A DNA stretch of 64,000 nucleotides from Tenrec ecaudatus (Eukaryota; Chordata; Mammalia; Afrosoricida; Tenrecidae), in the NCBI RefSeq assembly GCF_050624435.1, contig NC_134543.1, forward strand, positions 126,571,475 to 126,635,474, in the 5' to 3' direction. The notes below the pieces were generated by a model. That model saw only the letters and a list, made by a program, of their open reading frames with translations. It searched no databases and had not been told where the DNA came from. Made by a program: the position numbers and the translations under genes. The stretch's first letter is position 1; every line of letters starts with the position of its first letter. Shown piece by piece: positions 10,831-21,697 of this stretch.

Positions 10831-11965
10831 ATGTCACTCAGTCCATTTTGTTGATGGACTCTTCTTTTAGGATGACGCTCTTCTTTCCTGGGCATAACGT
10901 CCTTCATCAGAGACTGGCCCCTTCTGATGCGACATTCAAAGTATGTAAGACGGAACACCACCCTTCCCTCTTCCAAGGAGCTTTCTGGATATTCTTTTTC
11001 CTCTTGTTCAAACTTCTGAGAGTCCATGCAGTTGGTATGACATGCCAGTACCACAACCCAGAGAAATTAATTCTTCATTTGTCTTCTGTTATCATGTAAA
11101 TCAATAGAAAATTCCATGAATTGGGTCAGGTGCACATCAGTCCTCAAAATAACATCTTTGATTTTAAAGAGGTATTTGGCAGCAGGTTTGCCCATGCAAT
11201 CCATCATCTGCTTTCTTGACTTCTGCTTCCATGAGAGGGAACTGTGGATGCCAGCAAGCTGAAATCCTTCAGGTTCACATTTTCTCTGTTAATCGTGTTG
11301 CTGCCGAAAGGTGTCCAGTTATGAAGAATTTTTGAGATGCAACCCATCCTGAGTGAAGGCTGCAGTCTTTATCTTCTTCAGTCAGCACTCCATGTCCTTG
11401 TGACTTTCCACATGCAGCCACGGCTGTGCCACCTGCATGCTGCAGGTTATTGATGAATCACCCTCTAATCCCGACGCTGCGTTCTCCTTCACAGAGTCCC
11501 TCTTCTCAGATGATCTGTTCATGTACAGAGTGAATATGTGCAGGGACACCGCCTTAGCGAGCACCTCCCCTGACTGTAAGCCATGTGACTGTAAACTGTG
11601 TGACTGGCTGACTGCCTCTTGGTCTATGGGGAGTTTCCAGATGAACACAACTGTATGTTCCGGCATTCCTATTCTTGGCAATGTTATCCATAGGCTATTA
11701 TGACCCACAAAGATAAATGCCTTTGTGTAGTCAATAAAAAAACAGGTAGACATCTTTCTGGTGTTCTTGCCTGCAGCCAAGATCCATCTGGCATCATTAA
11801 TGATATCCCTTGTTTTGTACCCTTTGACAAATCCAATTTGAAGGTCAGGCAGTTCCCTTTCAGTACCATAACAACTGTTTTTTTTGTATTACAGCCAGCA
11901 CACTTCTATTTGCATGGGCTATTAATAATGTTCTTCAATGAAACCCAGTATTGATGGACCTATAG
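10831..11965 (-). mobile_element. RTE/BovB-type LINE fragment with reverse-transcriptase remnant
   Basis: On the minus strand, 11382-11780 encodes CFFIDYTKAFIFVGHNSLW, which fits the RT motif of RTE/BovB elements (FIDY-KAFD-V-H--LW). An adjacent frame (11684-11869) has GTKQGISLM where the R/KQGC-LSP motif is expected. The frames are shifted relative to one another and the aspartate of KAFD is lost, so the copy is dead. The strand at 10840-11050 (GGATGACGCTCTTCTTTCC, AAGTATGTAAGACGGAA) is the complement of the downstream ORF2 region. The element is internally decayed and 5'-truncated. Confidence 0.7.
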
Positions 11966-12549
11966 GGACAGAAAGTAGAATTAGGGGTCCGTGGGGACAG
12001 GGATACAGTAGTGGTCATGGGTAAAAAAGATGTCAAGGAGTTAGTGTAGAAAGATTGTTTGGGAACTGTCTGTGGTAGCAATTCTACTCTCCATGATTGA
12101 TATGTGGAATGATATGAAATACACATCTGCACTAAATCCCAATTAGTAACAAATAAATAAAATAGAATAATGTTTTTCAATAATTTGAACATTCTACTAG
12201 AATACCCTTCTTGGAGTGGACATGTATATGTACAGCTCTGTTCCAATGCATGGCCAAATGGGTAGGTAGCTTTTTCCCAAATTTCTTGGCACAGACCAGT
12301 CAGTCCTTCCTTCTCGTTGCGCCCACTCAGAAACCTACAGGGGCGGTTGGTTGGTTGGTTGTTTGGTCTTCTGCCTCCTCTGCTTCCTGCCCATACATAG
12401 GTCCGGTCAGGAGGTGGTGATAACTGGGCAACAAACTTGTCTGTCTTCTTCCTGTTCCTGCAGGGATCGTTTCATCATCATATCCACCGGAAGTGCAGTG
12501 GTTGGCACTGGCTGTCGGATTGAGTGTCCGGAAGCGGGACACCGGAGGG
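11966..12549. other. no gene; small GGTT tract
   Basis: AT-rich to mixed sequence with a (GGTT)n stretch at about 12347-12361. No coding or structural RNA feature was recognised. Confidence 0.45.
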
Positions 12550-13276
12550 TGTCAAAGAGAAAAGACTATCAGAAAGCAGAGGTCAGGCAAGCATCCTCTC
12601 TCCGCCTTCATGATTTCTTTCTCTAGTATTCCACTCCCTAGCTACCATATTGTGTAAGGCCAGGTTGACTAGAGAAACAAATCCAGTGACATTCATATAT
12701 GTGTAAGAAAAAGCTTTATATCAAGAAGGAATTGTGAATCAGGAAAACATCCCAACCCAGTCCAACTGAAGTCCATAAGTCTAATACTGGTCCATAAGTT
12801 CTTCTCCAGCCTCATGAAGCCACATGCACTGTTGCTGACGGCAGGAATGTCGCAGGTAGGTGGGTGCAAAGTCTTGTGGGTCTAATGGCTGTGTGCACAT
12901 CTCCAGAGGTCTTGCAGCCATCAGGGTCAGGCAACAGGAAGCTGAAGCCAGAGACAGAGAGGAGGAGGTTCCCAGAACTCTCCGCAGCAGGAGGCCAGGC
13001 ACACAAGGAGATACCATTAGGCATAATTGGAAGGCTACACTCCACCCTGTACTTTGATAAATCTTCAAGTAGACATGAGATTATGTGCATTTGTATTCGT
13101 ACTGGGAAGTGAGCTACTAATAAGATGATGTAGACATCTAAAGAAGACAGAGTAAGTTTTAAAAACACAGCTATGAGGTTACTAGTTTCTAGGCTTTGCT
13201 AAGTTAATTTCCCACGTAATGTTCAGAAAAATATGTTAAATAATATTGTTAACTAATCTACAGAATTATTTTATAG
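12550..13276. repeat. duplicated unit C, copy 1
   Basis: This block matches 55551-56290 almost base for base, from TCAAAGAGAAAAGACTA through to GAATTATTTTATAG, including non-repeat flanks of the embedded LTR-like element. It abuts E-box array 1 directly on its right. Because the flanks also match, this is a segmental duplication and not two independent insertions. Confidence 0.9.
12651..13100 (-). mobile_element. LTR-like repeat, family R, inside unit C
   Basis: It starts TGTGTAAGGCCAGGTTGAC and continues through GGAAAACATCCCAACCCAG and TTGATAAATCTTCAAG. It is the reverse complement of the copies at 2966 and 4785. The right end is approximate. Confidence 0.65.
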
Positions 13277-13924
13277 ACCATGCTCACTTGTGCACGTGAC
13301 CACGCCCACCAGCGCACATGAACAGGCTCAGCCATGCAGGTGATCCCGCCAACCAGTGCAAGTGACCATGCCTACCTGCACAGGTGACCCGTCAACCAGT
13401 GCACGTGAGCCTGCCCACCTGTGCACGTGACTAAGCCAAACTGCGCACATGACCAAACCCACCTGCTCACGTGACCAAACCCACATGCGCACGTGACCAC
13501 ACCTACCAGTGCGCATGAGCAAGCCTACATATGCATGTGACCGTGCCAACGTCTGCATGTGACCACGTCGCCCGTGCACGTGACCACGCGCACCTGCACA
13601 CGTGACTAGGAGCACCTGCGCACGTGACCAGGAGCACCTGCACACGTGACCAAGCCAAACTTCGCACGTGACTAAGGGCACTTGTGCACATGACCACGCC
13701 CACCCGCGTATGTGACTATGCCAACCTCAGCACATGACCATGCCCACCTGCTCATGTTACCTAACCCACCTGTGCAGGTGACCAGGCTCGCCTGAGCACT
13801 TGACCATGCCCACCTCGCACGTGACTAAGGGCACCTGCGCATGTTACCAAGCTCACCTGCACATGTGCCCACGGACACCTGTGCATGGGACCACGCCCAC
13901 CCACGCACGTGACCAAACCCACCT
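13277..13924 (-). repeat. E-box minisatellite array 1 (CACGTG-type, about 22-bp monomers)
   Basis: Read on the minus strand, the units are GGTCACGTGCGC followed by an AGGTGGGCGT-type or TGGTTGGCGG-type arm. On the given strand they appear as GCGCACGTGACCACGCCC. About 30 monomers are present and are more diverged than in array 3; many E-boxes have decayed to CATGTG or CAGGTG. Unit C lies on the low-coordinate side; the other side is unique sequence leading to the ADGRB3 CpG island, about 0.5 kb away. Confidence 0.95.
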
Positions 13925-14399
13925 TTCGCAGTGTGTTTCAGTGGTTAGTTCATCATATATGGCGTCAGTCAACTGTCCAGGAGGCTAAACAAATAGAGAC
14001 GCACACAATAAAAGGGATTGGGGATGTGGTGATTGAATCAATTCGAGGCCAGTGGGTTTAGGGTGGAAAAAAACCACCCCCCATGCCCAGCACTTTCCCT
14101 TCCCAAGGCAAGAATCGGATAGCCTCTCCTCCTCATTTCTTACCGCCCGGACCATAACCGGTTACTGGGGAAACTTGAAAAAAAAAAAAAGAATCAGACA
14201 CATTAAAAAGAAAGAAAAAGTTCAGCCACCACCACAGGATCCCATTGCCATGCAGAAAGCAGTGCCAGAAGCCCAACCTCGGTCGCCCGTGCAGCGGTGT
14301 TGACAAAGCCCGCATGGAGCCCGAACAAATAAAATGTTAATTGCAGCTTCGCTGAGAAAAAAACTACTATTGTTCCAGCCAGAGATGCGCAGCCCTTTG
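13925..14399. other. sequence upstream of the CpG island; no gene
   Basis: Non-repetitive sequence with an A13 run near 14177 and A-rich patches. It may include distal ADGRB3 promoter sequence, but no specific site can be supported. Confidence 0.4.
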
Positions 14400-15755
14400 C
14401 TCGCCCAGACATGCCCCGCCCAGCAGATGGGATCAATGCCTCCGGATCCCGAGGCTGGAACCACAGCTCTCCGCTGGGCACAGGTGGGTCGGTGCTGTGA
14501 GAAGCCACCAAGTCCTGTTTGGACTCCCCACCCCTCTGAGCGAGTCGCCTCCCCCGTCCTCCTCGCCCCCCTGCCTCGCCTCCCCGCGGGCTTCTCCTGC
14601 CCCTCGGCCGCCGCCAGCCGCAGCGGTGGGAACGGAGGATGCACCCAGCTCCCAGACGTAGAACACGCAGCTTTCAGGACCTGCTTGGTTCTGAGCAGCC
14701 GTGACGTGTGGGCGCTCCGCGGCCCTCGGCTGGAGCTCCGCGGAGACCCCGCTCCCGCCCCTGGTCCCCCGCCACCTGCCCCCCTTTGCCCTCCGCCGCC
14801 GCCTCCGCGGCGCTCGCCCGCCCGCCCGCGCCCTCGGGGGCAGCGCTCAGGGACAGGTGCAGTGACCGCGCCACGCGCCTCCAGCCTCCGGCAGGCCACC
14901 CGGCGCTCCGCGGCCGGTGCGGGGCCCGCGGCGCGCGAGGACGCGCGCGCGCACGAGCACGCGGGGGGGCCGGCCGGCCGGCGGGCGGGCGGGCGAGCGC
15001 GTCCCTTCTCTCGCGCGCACCCCGGGGAGAGCGAGCGCCGCGCGCCGGCGCGCACTCCCGAGACAGAGCTTTACTATCTCGCTCCCTCGCGCGCCTCCCT
15101 CCTCGCCTGGCGCACAAACCGCTTCCAGACACAGCACGGGCCGAGGATTTTCCTCCCCGCGCCCTTCCTCTCCCCTTTCCCTTCCTGGCGTAAGGTCCTT
15201 CCGTACCCGAGGTAGGCAGGCGGAGTAGGGGGCGCGGCGGAAACGGGGAGCAGCCAAAGCTGAGCGTTCGCATCGGACCGCGAGCACTGGTGTGAGAAAC
15301 CCAGCGCCGGACAAACCAGCCTGCAGGCGTCGCCGCCACCACCGCCGGGCACTTCGCGTCTGGGCGCGTTTTCCCTCTTTCCCCCCTTCTTCTGGGCTCA
15401 TCGGGTTGTTGTGGGGACGGATTTGGGAAAAACAAATCCTCCACCTGAAGCCACTTCTTGCTTTTTTTTTTTTTGGTTTCCTCAGAGTCTCTCTTCGCGG
15501 GGGGTGGGGGTTTCCCTCAGGACTTGGAGGTTGGTTCCAGCGGCGCCGGGCTCTGGGCTCCCGGGGCTTTTTCCCCTCGCACCTTCTTTTTTTGGTCACC
15601 TCATCTCTGCCGTCGGCTCCGTGCATGTGTGCATTTTTGAGACTAAACCCTGATTTGGGGCGCTGAGCCGGGGGTGTCTCTGGGTCAGTGTTGCTGGGAC
15701 GCGTGCCTGTGCTGGTGGTTTAGAGCGAGAGCCTCCGGAGCTTTGGGAGTGGAAG
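14400..15755 (+). promoter_or_regulatory. ADGRB3: CpG-island promoter and putative non-coding exon 1 of ADGRB3
   Basis: GC content and CpG density rise sharply from about 14500 to 15900, with GGCCGGCCGGCCGGCGGGCG and CGCGCGCGCACGAG stretches and no obvious TATA box. This is typical of a vertebrate neuronal CpG-island promoter. A good splice donor, GGAAG|GTAAGG, falls at 15755/15756 and is the most likely end of exon 1; an alternative GAG|GTAGGC lies at 15211. The transcription start cannot be placed. Overlapping long frames on both strands (14222-15626) result from the low stop-codon density of GC-rich DNA. Assignment to ADGRB3 rests on strand and proximity to the coding exon 3 kb downstream. 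Confidence 0.7.
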
Positions 15756-17375
15756 GTAAGGACGGGGTCCGGGTCCCCTTCCCTCCGCCGGGGCTGGGGG
15801 GTGGGTGAGGGTCGTCGCCAAGGGGCTCTGAGCTCGGCATAGGGGGAGAGAGGACGAGGCGAGGAGGGGCTGCCGCCCGCCCGGGGGCGGAGGGGCTCCT
15901 AGCATCCCTGATGGGCTGCATTCACTTCCATGCCACAGTGGAAAAGTTGGCGAAGTCTGGTTTCCCAGCGAGGTGCTGGGTTCCGAAGGAACAGGCAGAG
16001 AGACGGGGAAAATCTGGCGGTTGTGTGTGATTGAGGTAATTTTATGGGGTGGGGGTGGGGGGGATTTGAGGTTAATAGGAAGTTAAAATAAGGGGAGGCA
16101 GTGGGTCTTCGATTGGGGAATATTTTTGGTGGAGTGGTCGCGCCGTCTATGTTTGGCTAAACTAAAGTGTCACCCAGAAAATCAGTTTTGAGAACAGCTC
16201 AACTAAACGCCCGTTTGCTCCTCAACAGGAGACAAATAAATTAATAAATAAAGACGCCCAGCCTCCCAGAGACTTAGGTGGCCAACACTAGAGCCACCCG
16301 CCCCCATTCTTCCAGCATCGCTGTCACTAGTAAAGAGGGAAACAGCAGTGGTTTGAACTGGCCCTGCAGTCCTGGGGGGTGGGGGTGTGGCGGGGGCGTC
16401 TCAGTGATGCATGTTGGATTGTTTAAAGGAAAGGAGACTGGACGCCAAGGCTGCTTAAAGAATCTAAGATACCAAGCATGATGTCCAGAGGCGTGAAAGT
16501 GAAATCTGAGCGAGTTCCTCAATCTTTGTAATCCTGGTCGAGCGGAGCACAGCACTGCAGACATGCCCTGTCAAATACATGGAAGCAAAAGTACCAGGAT
16601 TCATTAGGAAACGAAATACGACCTCTCACTGAGCTCTACCGATTCTAAAATGAAGCCTCCTTTCATGGATGGAATTCCTAATTTAGACACTTATTGTCAC
16701 ATTGGCTTTCAACGCCTACACTCTATCCTGAAGAACACTGCCCAGACCTGCATTGCCTGCAAAGTGCTACAGCAAATGGGGTGGGGTGGGGACCAGAAAT
16801 TCCTACAACTTTCCTTTTTAAAAAAAACTTTTAAATGTGCACTGACTTAATTCCCTGAAGCAGAAAATGTATCGTTCATTAAACTCTATGCCTGACACCA
16901 GAGAACACTGCGCAGACCTGCATTGCCTGCAAAGTGCTACAGCAAAGGGGGGGTGGGGTGGGGGAGGAATCCCAGAAATTCCTACAACTTTCCTTTCCTT
17001 TTTAAAAAAACTTTTAAATGTGCACTGACTTAATTCCCTGAAGCAGAAAATGTACATTCATTAAACTCTATGCCTGACACCAGAGAACACTGTTTTGATA
17101 GTTGCAGTGATTCTGATGTTATTTCAGACTGCTGCTCTATAGAGATTCAGAATTTGGGGCTGTTTTTGCCTGTATCAAGACTAGAATTTGAATTACCATC
17201 TCGAAAATGCAGCTCTAGCTTCAGAGACTTTCCATACTGGATTCTATGTGCATGTGTTGGTGTGTGTTATGCAACGGGAAGGACAGGTTTTATCCTCTGC
17301 TTCAAAGAGGCCCCAGGCAAAGGGATGGACACTCTTTAACTATCTATATGTCTGTGTGTCTGTCTCTGTTTACAG
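15756..17375 (+). other. putative ADGRB3 intron 1
   Basis: The first part is still GC-rich (CpG-island shore), then ordinary intronic sequence. It contains the tandem duplication at 16733-17084. No other gene was seen. Confidence 0.5.
16733..17084. repeat. two-copy tandem duplication (170 and 182 bp)
   Basis: GAACACTGC-CAGACCTGCA begins a unit at 16733 and again at 16903, and the third GAACACTG at 17085 closes the second copy. Both carry GTGCTACAGCAAA, a G-rich run, CCTACAACTTTCCTTT and GCACTGACTTAATTCCCTG. They differ by small indels at G and T runs. The antisense frame at 16818-17057 repeats itself for the same reason. Confidence 0.9.
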
Positions 17376-17540
17376 AACAGTGGAAGAGACTGCAGCCTAA
17401 AGACTTAACATTAACTTGACATCGCTTTCCTCAGCTCAAAGGCTAAACAAAAAAGCAGTGTCATTTATTCTAAGAAATAACTTCTTAAAGGTTAAAGCAG
17501 GAAAGAAATTGAAGTTATTTTTGGATAACAAGTTTTAGAG
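17376..17540 (+). other. ADGRB3: putative non-coding exon 2 (5'UTR) of ADGRB3
   Basis: A strong acceptor (CTGTCTCTGTTTACAG, ending 17375) is followed 165 bp later by a usable donor (TTTTAGAG|GTAAAT at 17541). The 165-bp interval contains no ATG on the + strand, fitting a 5'UTR leader. Human ADGRB3 is known to have non-coding 5' exons. The boundaries are inferred from splice signals only. Confidence 0.5.
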
Positions 17541-18671
17541 GTAAATATAACCAAGGATTACTTTATTATGCAAGACCAAGACTTAAAAAAAAAAAAAGGA
17601 AGGAAGGAAGGCAGGAAAAGAGGAGCTTTGGAACTGTGATCAGAAAGGGAGCAATTCAATCAATGAAATCTGCTAGGAAAGAAAAGGCTAATATCTGGTA
17701 TCTACCATGTGTACATCTCAAACTACAGTAGATAAACCCAGATATAATAACACTGATTTTTTTTTAAAAAAGAGACAATTTAAAAACTCACGGCAGCTCC
17801 ATGACTGTGGTTCTGGGATTTTTCACTGACATTGCTTTTGGATACAGATACTAATACAGTGATTCACTTTATTTATCCCAAGGGGCATGTCACATCGAAA
17901 TGACTACCTCCAGGCCTGGTTTTCAGTGGTGATGCCGAACAACAAGTATCTGCTCTGTACCTAGCCATCTAAGCCCTCTCCCAGATGGTAGTTTTAAAAT
18001 CCTGCCAGTCCAGAGGGATGCCCAGTCTTTTGCACAGGAATTTTCTCATCAGTATACATGGTGGCCCCTGCAAAGGCAAGTAGGGGCATTTGGGAAATGA
18101 TGTTCCATCTGCAACAAATTTTAATCTATGCTTTTAAAATTGTGCCTATAATTTATCATAATTGCTTTTCACATTTTAGAGAAAAGAAATAATGTGATGA
18201 AAGCTGTTCCCAGATTATCAGATTAGATTTTGTGTGATGATGTTTACTGCTGACAGAAGACAGAAGAAGGCGGGTGGTGGGTGGGGGGAGACTATATAGG
18301 TTGATCAAAAAATCCCAATAATGGACATTTGGGTTATGATCTAGATCATCCTACATTTTATTCTCTTCATCCACACATAGTGAACTTGTAGGATATCCTC
18401 CTAGATAAATTAGGACATTCCTATGAATAATCTATTAAATGTTCTTTTTAAATTAAATGTGGAGAATTTGGCCATTGTGTATGACCACGTGAGGGCGCTG
18501 TTCACACAGCAGCGGATAGTTTCCTGGCATTATAAAATAAAAATCACCTGCCCTTCTTTTTAAAGGGGGTTTTTACTGAAATCTTGAAAACAGCTGGCTG
18601 TAATATTGGAAGCAGTTTCTTTTTTTCAATGCGCATCGACTTGCATTTTACTTTCATTGCCATGTTTACAG
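17541..18671 (+). other. putative ADGRB3 intron 2
   Basis: AT-rich, with an A12 run followed by GGAA repeats near 17585-17613. It ends with the acceptor CATGTTTACAG at 18661-18671. Confidence 0.55.
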
Positions 18672-18686
18672 GCCAAATGACATAGG

Positions 18687-19431
18687 ATGAAGGCTGTTCG
18701 TAACCTGCTGATTTATATATTTTCCACCTATCTCCTGGTTATGTTTGGATTTAATGCTGCCCAAGACTTCTGGTGTTCAACTTTGGTGAAGGGAGTCATT
18801 TATGGATCGTATTCTGTAAGTGAAATGTTTCCCCAAAACTTTACAAACTGCACTTGGACGCTGGAAAATCCAGATCCAACCAAATATAGCATTTACCTGA
18901 AAATTTCCAAAAAGGACCTTAGCTGCTCTAACTTTTCCCTCCTGGCTTATCAGTTTGATCATTTTTCTCATGAAAAGATAAAGGATCTTTTAAGAAAGAA
19001 CCATTCTATAATGCAACTCTGCAGTTCCAAGAATGCTTTCGTTTTTCTACAATATGATAAAAATTTTATTCAGATACGCCAGGTATTTCCAACTGATTTC
19101 CCAGGATTACAGCAAAAAGGGCAAGAAGATCAGAAATCTTTTTTTGAGTTTTTGGGGTTGAACAAGGTGAGCCCGAGCCAGTTTGGTTGCCATGTCTTAT
19201 GCACTTGGTTGGAGAGCTGCCTAAAGTCGGAAAATGGGAGAACAGAATCCTGTGGGATCATGTATACAAAATGCACCTGTCCTCAGCATTTGGGAGAGTG
19301 GGGGATCGACGACCAGTTAAATAACGTGGTGTTACCCCTGAATGAGCAGACGGAGGGCTGCCTGACCCAGGAGCTGCAAACTACCCAGGTCTGCAATCTT
19401 ACCAGGGAGGTCAAGCAACCGCCCAAAGAAG
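18687..19431 (+). CDS. ADGRB3: ADGRB3 (BAI3) first coding exon: signal peptide and CUB domain
   Basis: Adhesion G protein-coupled receptor B3 is a neuronal cell-surface receptor that binds secreted C1q-like proteins and acts in synapse and dendrite formation. The exon begins at 18672 after CATGTTTACAG; the ATG at 18687 opens [20 protein letters not shown], a hydrophobic signal peptide (cleavage expected near residue 24-25, before AQDFWC). Residues about 30-159 form the CUB domain. Sequons are visible at N51, N54, N82, N105 and N237, and the cysteine-rich stretch [17 protein letters not shown] follows at about 168. Coding continues to residue 248 plus one base and ends at the GTAAGT donor (19432-19437, phase 1). 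The frame continuing to 19565 is intron read-through. The thrombospondin repeats, GAIN domain and 7TM part lie outside this window. The start agrees with the family's conserved N-terminus. Confidence 0.96.
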
Positions 19432-21639
19432 GTAAGTGCCCAAAGGACAGTGGGGGGACAGGGTGGTGGTGGTGGCTTGGATCACAATGTTCTGGGTGGG
19501 GAATGAGGACTGTGCTGATTTGGGGGGATGGGGCAAACACAGGCTGTTTCAAAGCCCAGGGGTAATCTTTGCTCCATTACATTGCCATCTTTGAATTCAG
19601 TCGGTTTGTGACCTTTCCGGATACAGAAAGAACCTTTAAACTTGTTTGAAGGTTCCAGGTTTTAATGGTGGGACTTTGAGAATGGGATTGCTCCATCACA
19701 GGACCCAGAAGGAAGTGCAGACTGAAAGGCTCTGAAATGTGGCTGACAGCTTGCATTGGAGGTGGGAGGCGGGGTGACTTGACTTGGCGTGCTGAGTCCC
19801 TTGCTCAGGCTGCAGACCTTGGAGGGGACCTACACGCACAGCCATGCACACAGTGCTGAGGAATGAAGTTGTAGGCGCCCCTTGCTTCTTGCCTAGCCCT
19901 AGATTCTCTATACTTCCTATCCCTGTGCCCCCCTTGCCTTCCCTGGCTCCCTCAAGCCTCACCACCCAGGCAAGTCTGATCTTAAACCCCAAAGACTAAA
20001 AGGGACCTTGAACTTCTTAACTAGCCTTTTAGGTTCCAAGTGACCTTCAGACAGGAGACTATAAATTGCCTCCCCACCCCCACCTGGAATTTGTTTGACA
20101 TGCTTTGCCCTATAAACCTAGTGAGCTCGCACTGCCCTGGGTCAGCAGAACCCCACAGGGGACCCAACTGGAAGCACAAACTCTCTGGGGTCTGCCTGGC
20201 CTGTGAAGTCATGTGCAGGCTGGAGGGGGAGGCCTGACAGGAATTAAAACACACAGATTTAACTTGCTGTCTTTGTGGGGTCAAGTTCATGAGACTATTG
20301 TGGCTTGTGCTAAAAAAAAAAATAGCAGATCCTTTCAGACCCCATTTACCATTTGTGTGCTTCCTGGTCCTCTGCCCTTACACCAGGAGAGAGACAGGCC
20401 TGCCAGAGATGAGCTTGTGGGGGGAGGGGGTGTACCCCCAAACAAACTGCAATGGAAATGCGGAGGAAAGAATGAAAGTCCTGGAGTGAGTTTTAGCTTT
20501 TGCCCAGTCCCTGTGGGAAGAGATGCCAGAGGATTTAAGATTGTGGATTAGGCTTAATAGAGCAAGAAAGTGTGACATATTTTGAGAAAATGACTTTCCT
20601 GTTTGGAAGGCTAAAGGATGGGTTTCGTTCCTGTGAGGACCGAGCTGATATGTATTCCTTCTTGCTCCCAAAAGCTGCAACCAGGGAATGTGTTGATTTT
20701 TATGCAGGAAATGTTTTCTGATTGCCACAAAGATCCCTGTCTGTGCAAAGGGACAGCCAAGCTCCAGTCCCGCTCCCCTGCCTCCCCCAACAGAAGTTGC
20801 CTTTGTGGGCAATATAAAATTGACACGTTGTTGGAGCATTTTCTTTAAGGGTAGCCAAGGCTTTGTAAGGGGAGGGAGAGAGGCAAGAACTCAAACTAAG
20901 CTTCTGCGGTTTCCCTGGTGGATGCAGTGTGGGGGGAGGGATTTTGGTGGCACCCTGGTACTGGGGGGGGCAAGATATGCCGGAAAATAAGTGTAAGCTA
21001 ATGGCAGTGTGAGGGGGTTGAAACATCCATAAGATTCTACCGGACATCCCTTCACTAACATCTGTGACTGAAGAAAACAAAGTGGTTTTAAATTACAGCA
21101 GATCTTTTCTCCAGTAAAAATCCCAGAGAAGCTCTTGCAACTGCAGGGATGGTATTTAACACCATTAAAACTAATTAGTGTCCCCTAGAATAAGAAGCTA
21201 CAGTACACACAGAAAATGCAATCTTACAAACTGGCTAATAAGACAATTAACACCAGAAACAAGTTTTGTTGTTGTTTTAATGAAATCTCTTCAATGGTTA
21301 TAATGCTATCATGGAATTGGCTGGTCAGAAAGTGAACCCACTTTCACAGCCTTTCTGTGAAAGGCAGCAAATGAGAAAAACAATGTCACTGGGACCACAT
21401 TGAGAACAGATATTTCTTCTGGTCATGAGATGTAGGTTAAGGCAGGGCTGGGATTTATGGTAACCATGATAATTGTTCATATCAGTGGTGGATATACAAT
21501 GATTTTGAAAATGGTTAATGCCACATCAAACATTTCCAGGATGCTATGTATAAGGCTTGACTTTAAAATCACAGAGTTGTGCTGCTTATCTAATCTTATT
21601 CCCTAGTGTGTTCCCTCTCACCCCACCCCGCCTTTTTTT
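19432..21639 (+). other. ADGRB3 intron, proximal part; no gene
   Basis: Begins at the donor of the coding exon. Mixed sequence with short overlapping frames on both strands (for example 20378-20839 -), none recognisable. No further ADGRB3 exon was found. Confidence 0.6.
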
Positions 21640-21697
21640 TTTTTTTAGTGGTCTTCCTTCTCATTTTTTTTTCTTTCTTTCTTTTTTTTTTTTTTTA

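Noticed and set aside
13277-13924. CRISPR-like regularly spaced repeats in the E-box arrays
   Set aside because: Repeats are contiguous 21/22-mers without unique spacers, in a vertebrate genome.
14222-15626. Frames of 250-290 codons on both strands over the CpG island
   Set aside because: GC-rich DNA has few stops; frames overlap in all phases, are Arg/Pro/Ala-rich and unrecognisable. The interval is better explained as promoter and 5'UTR.
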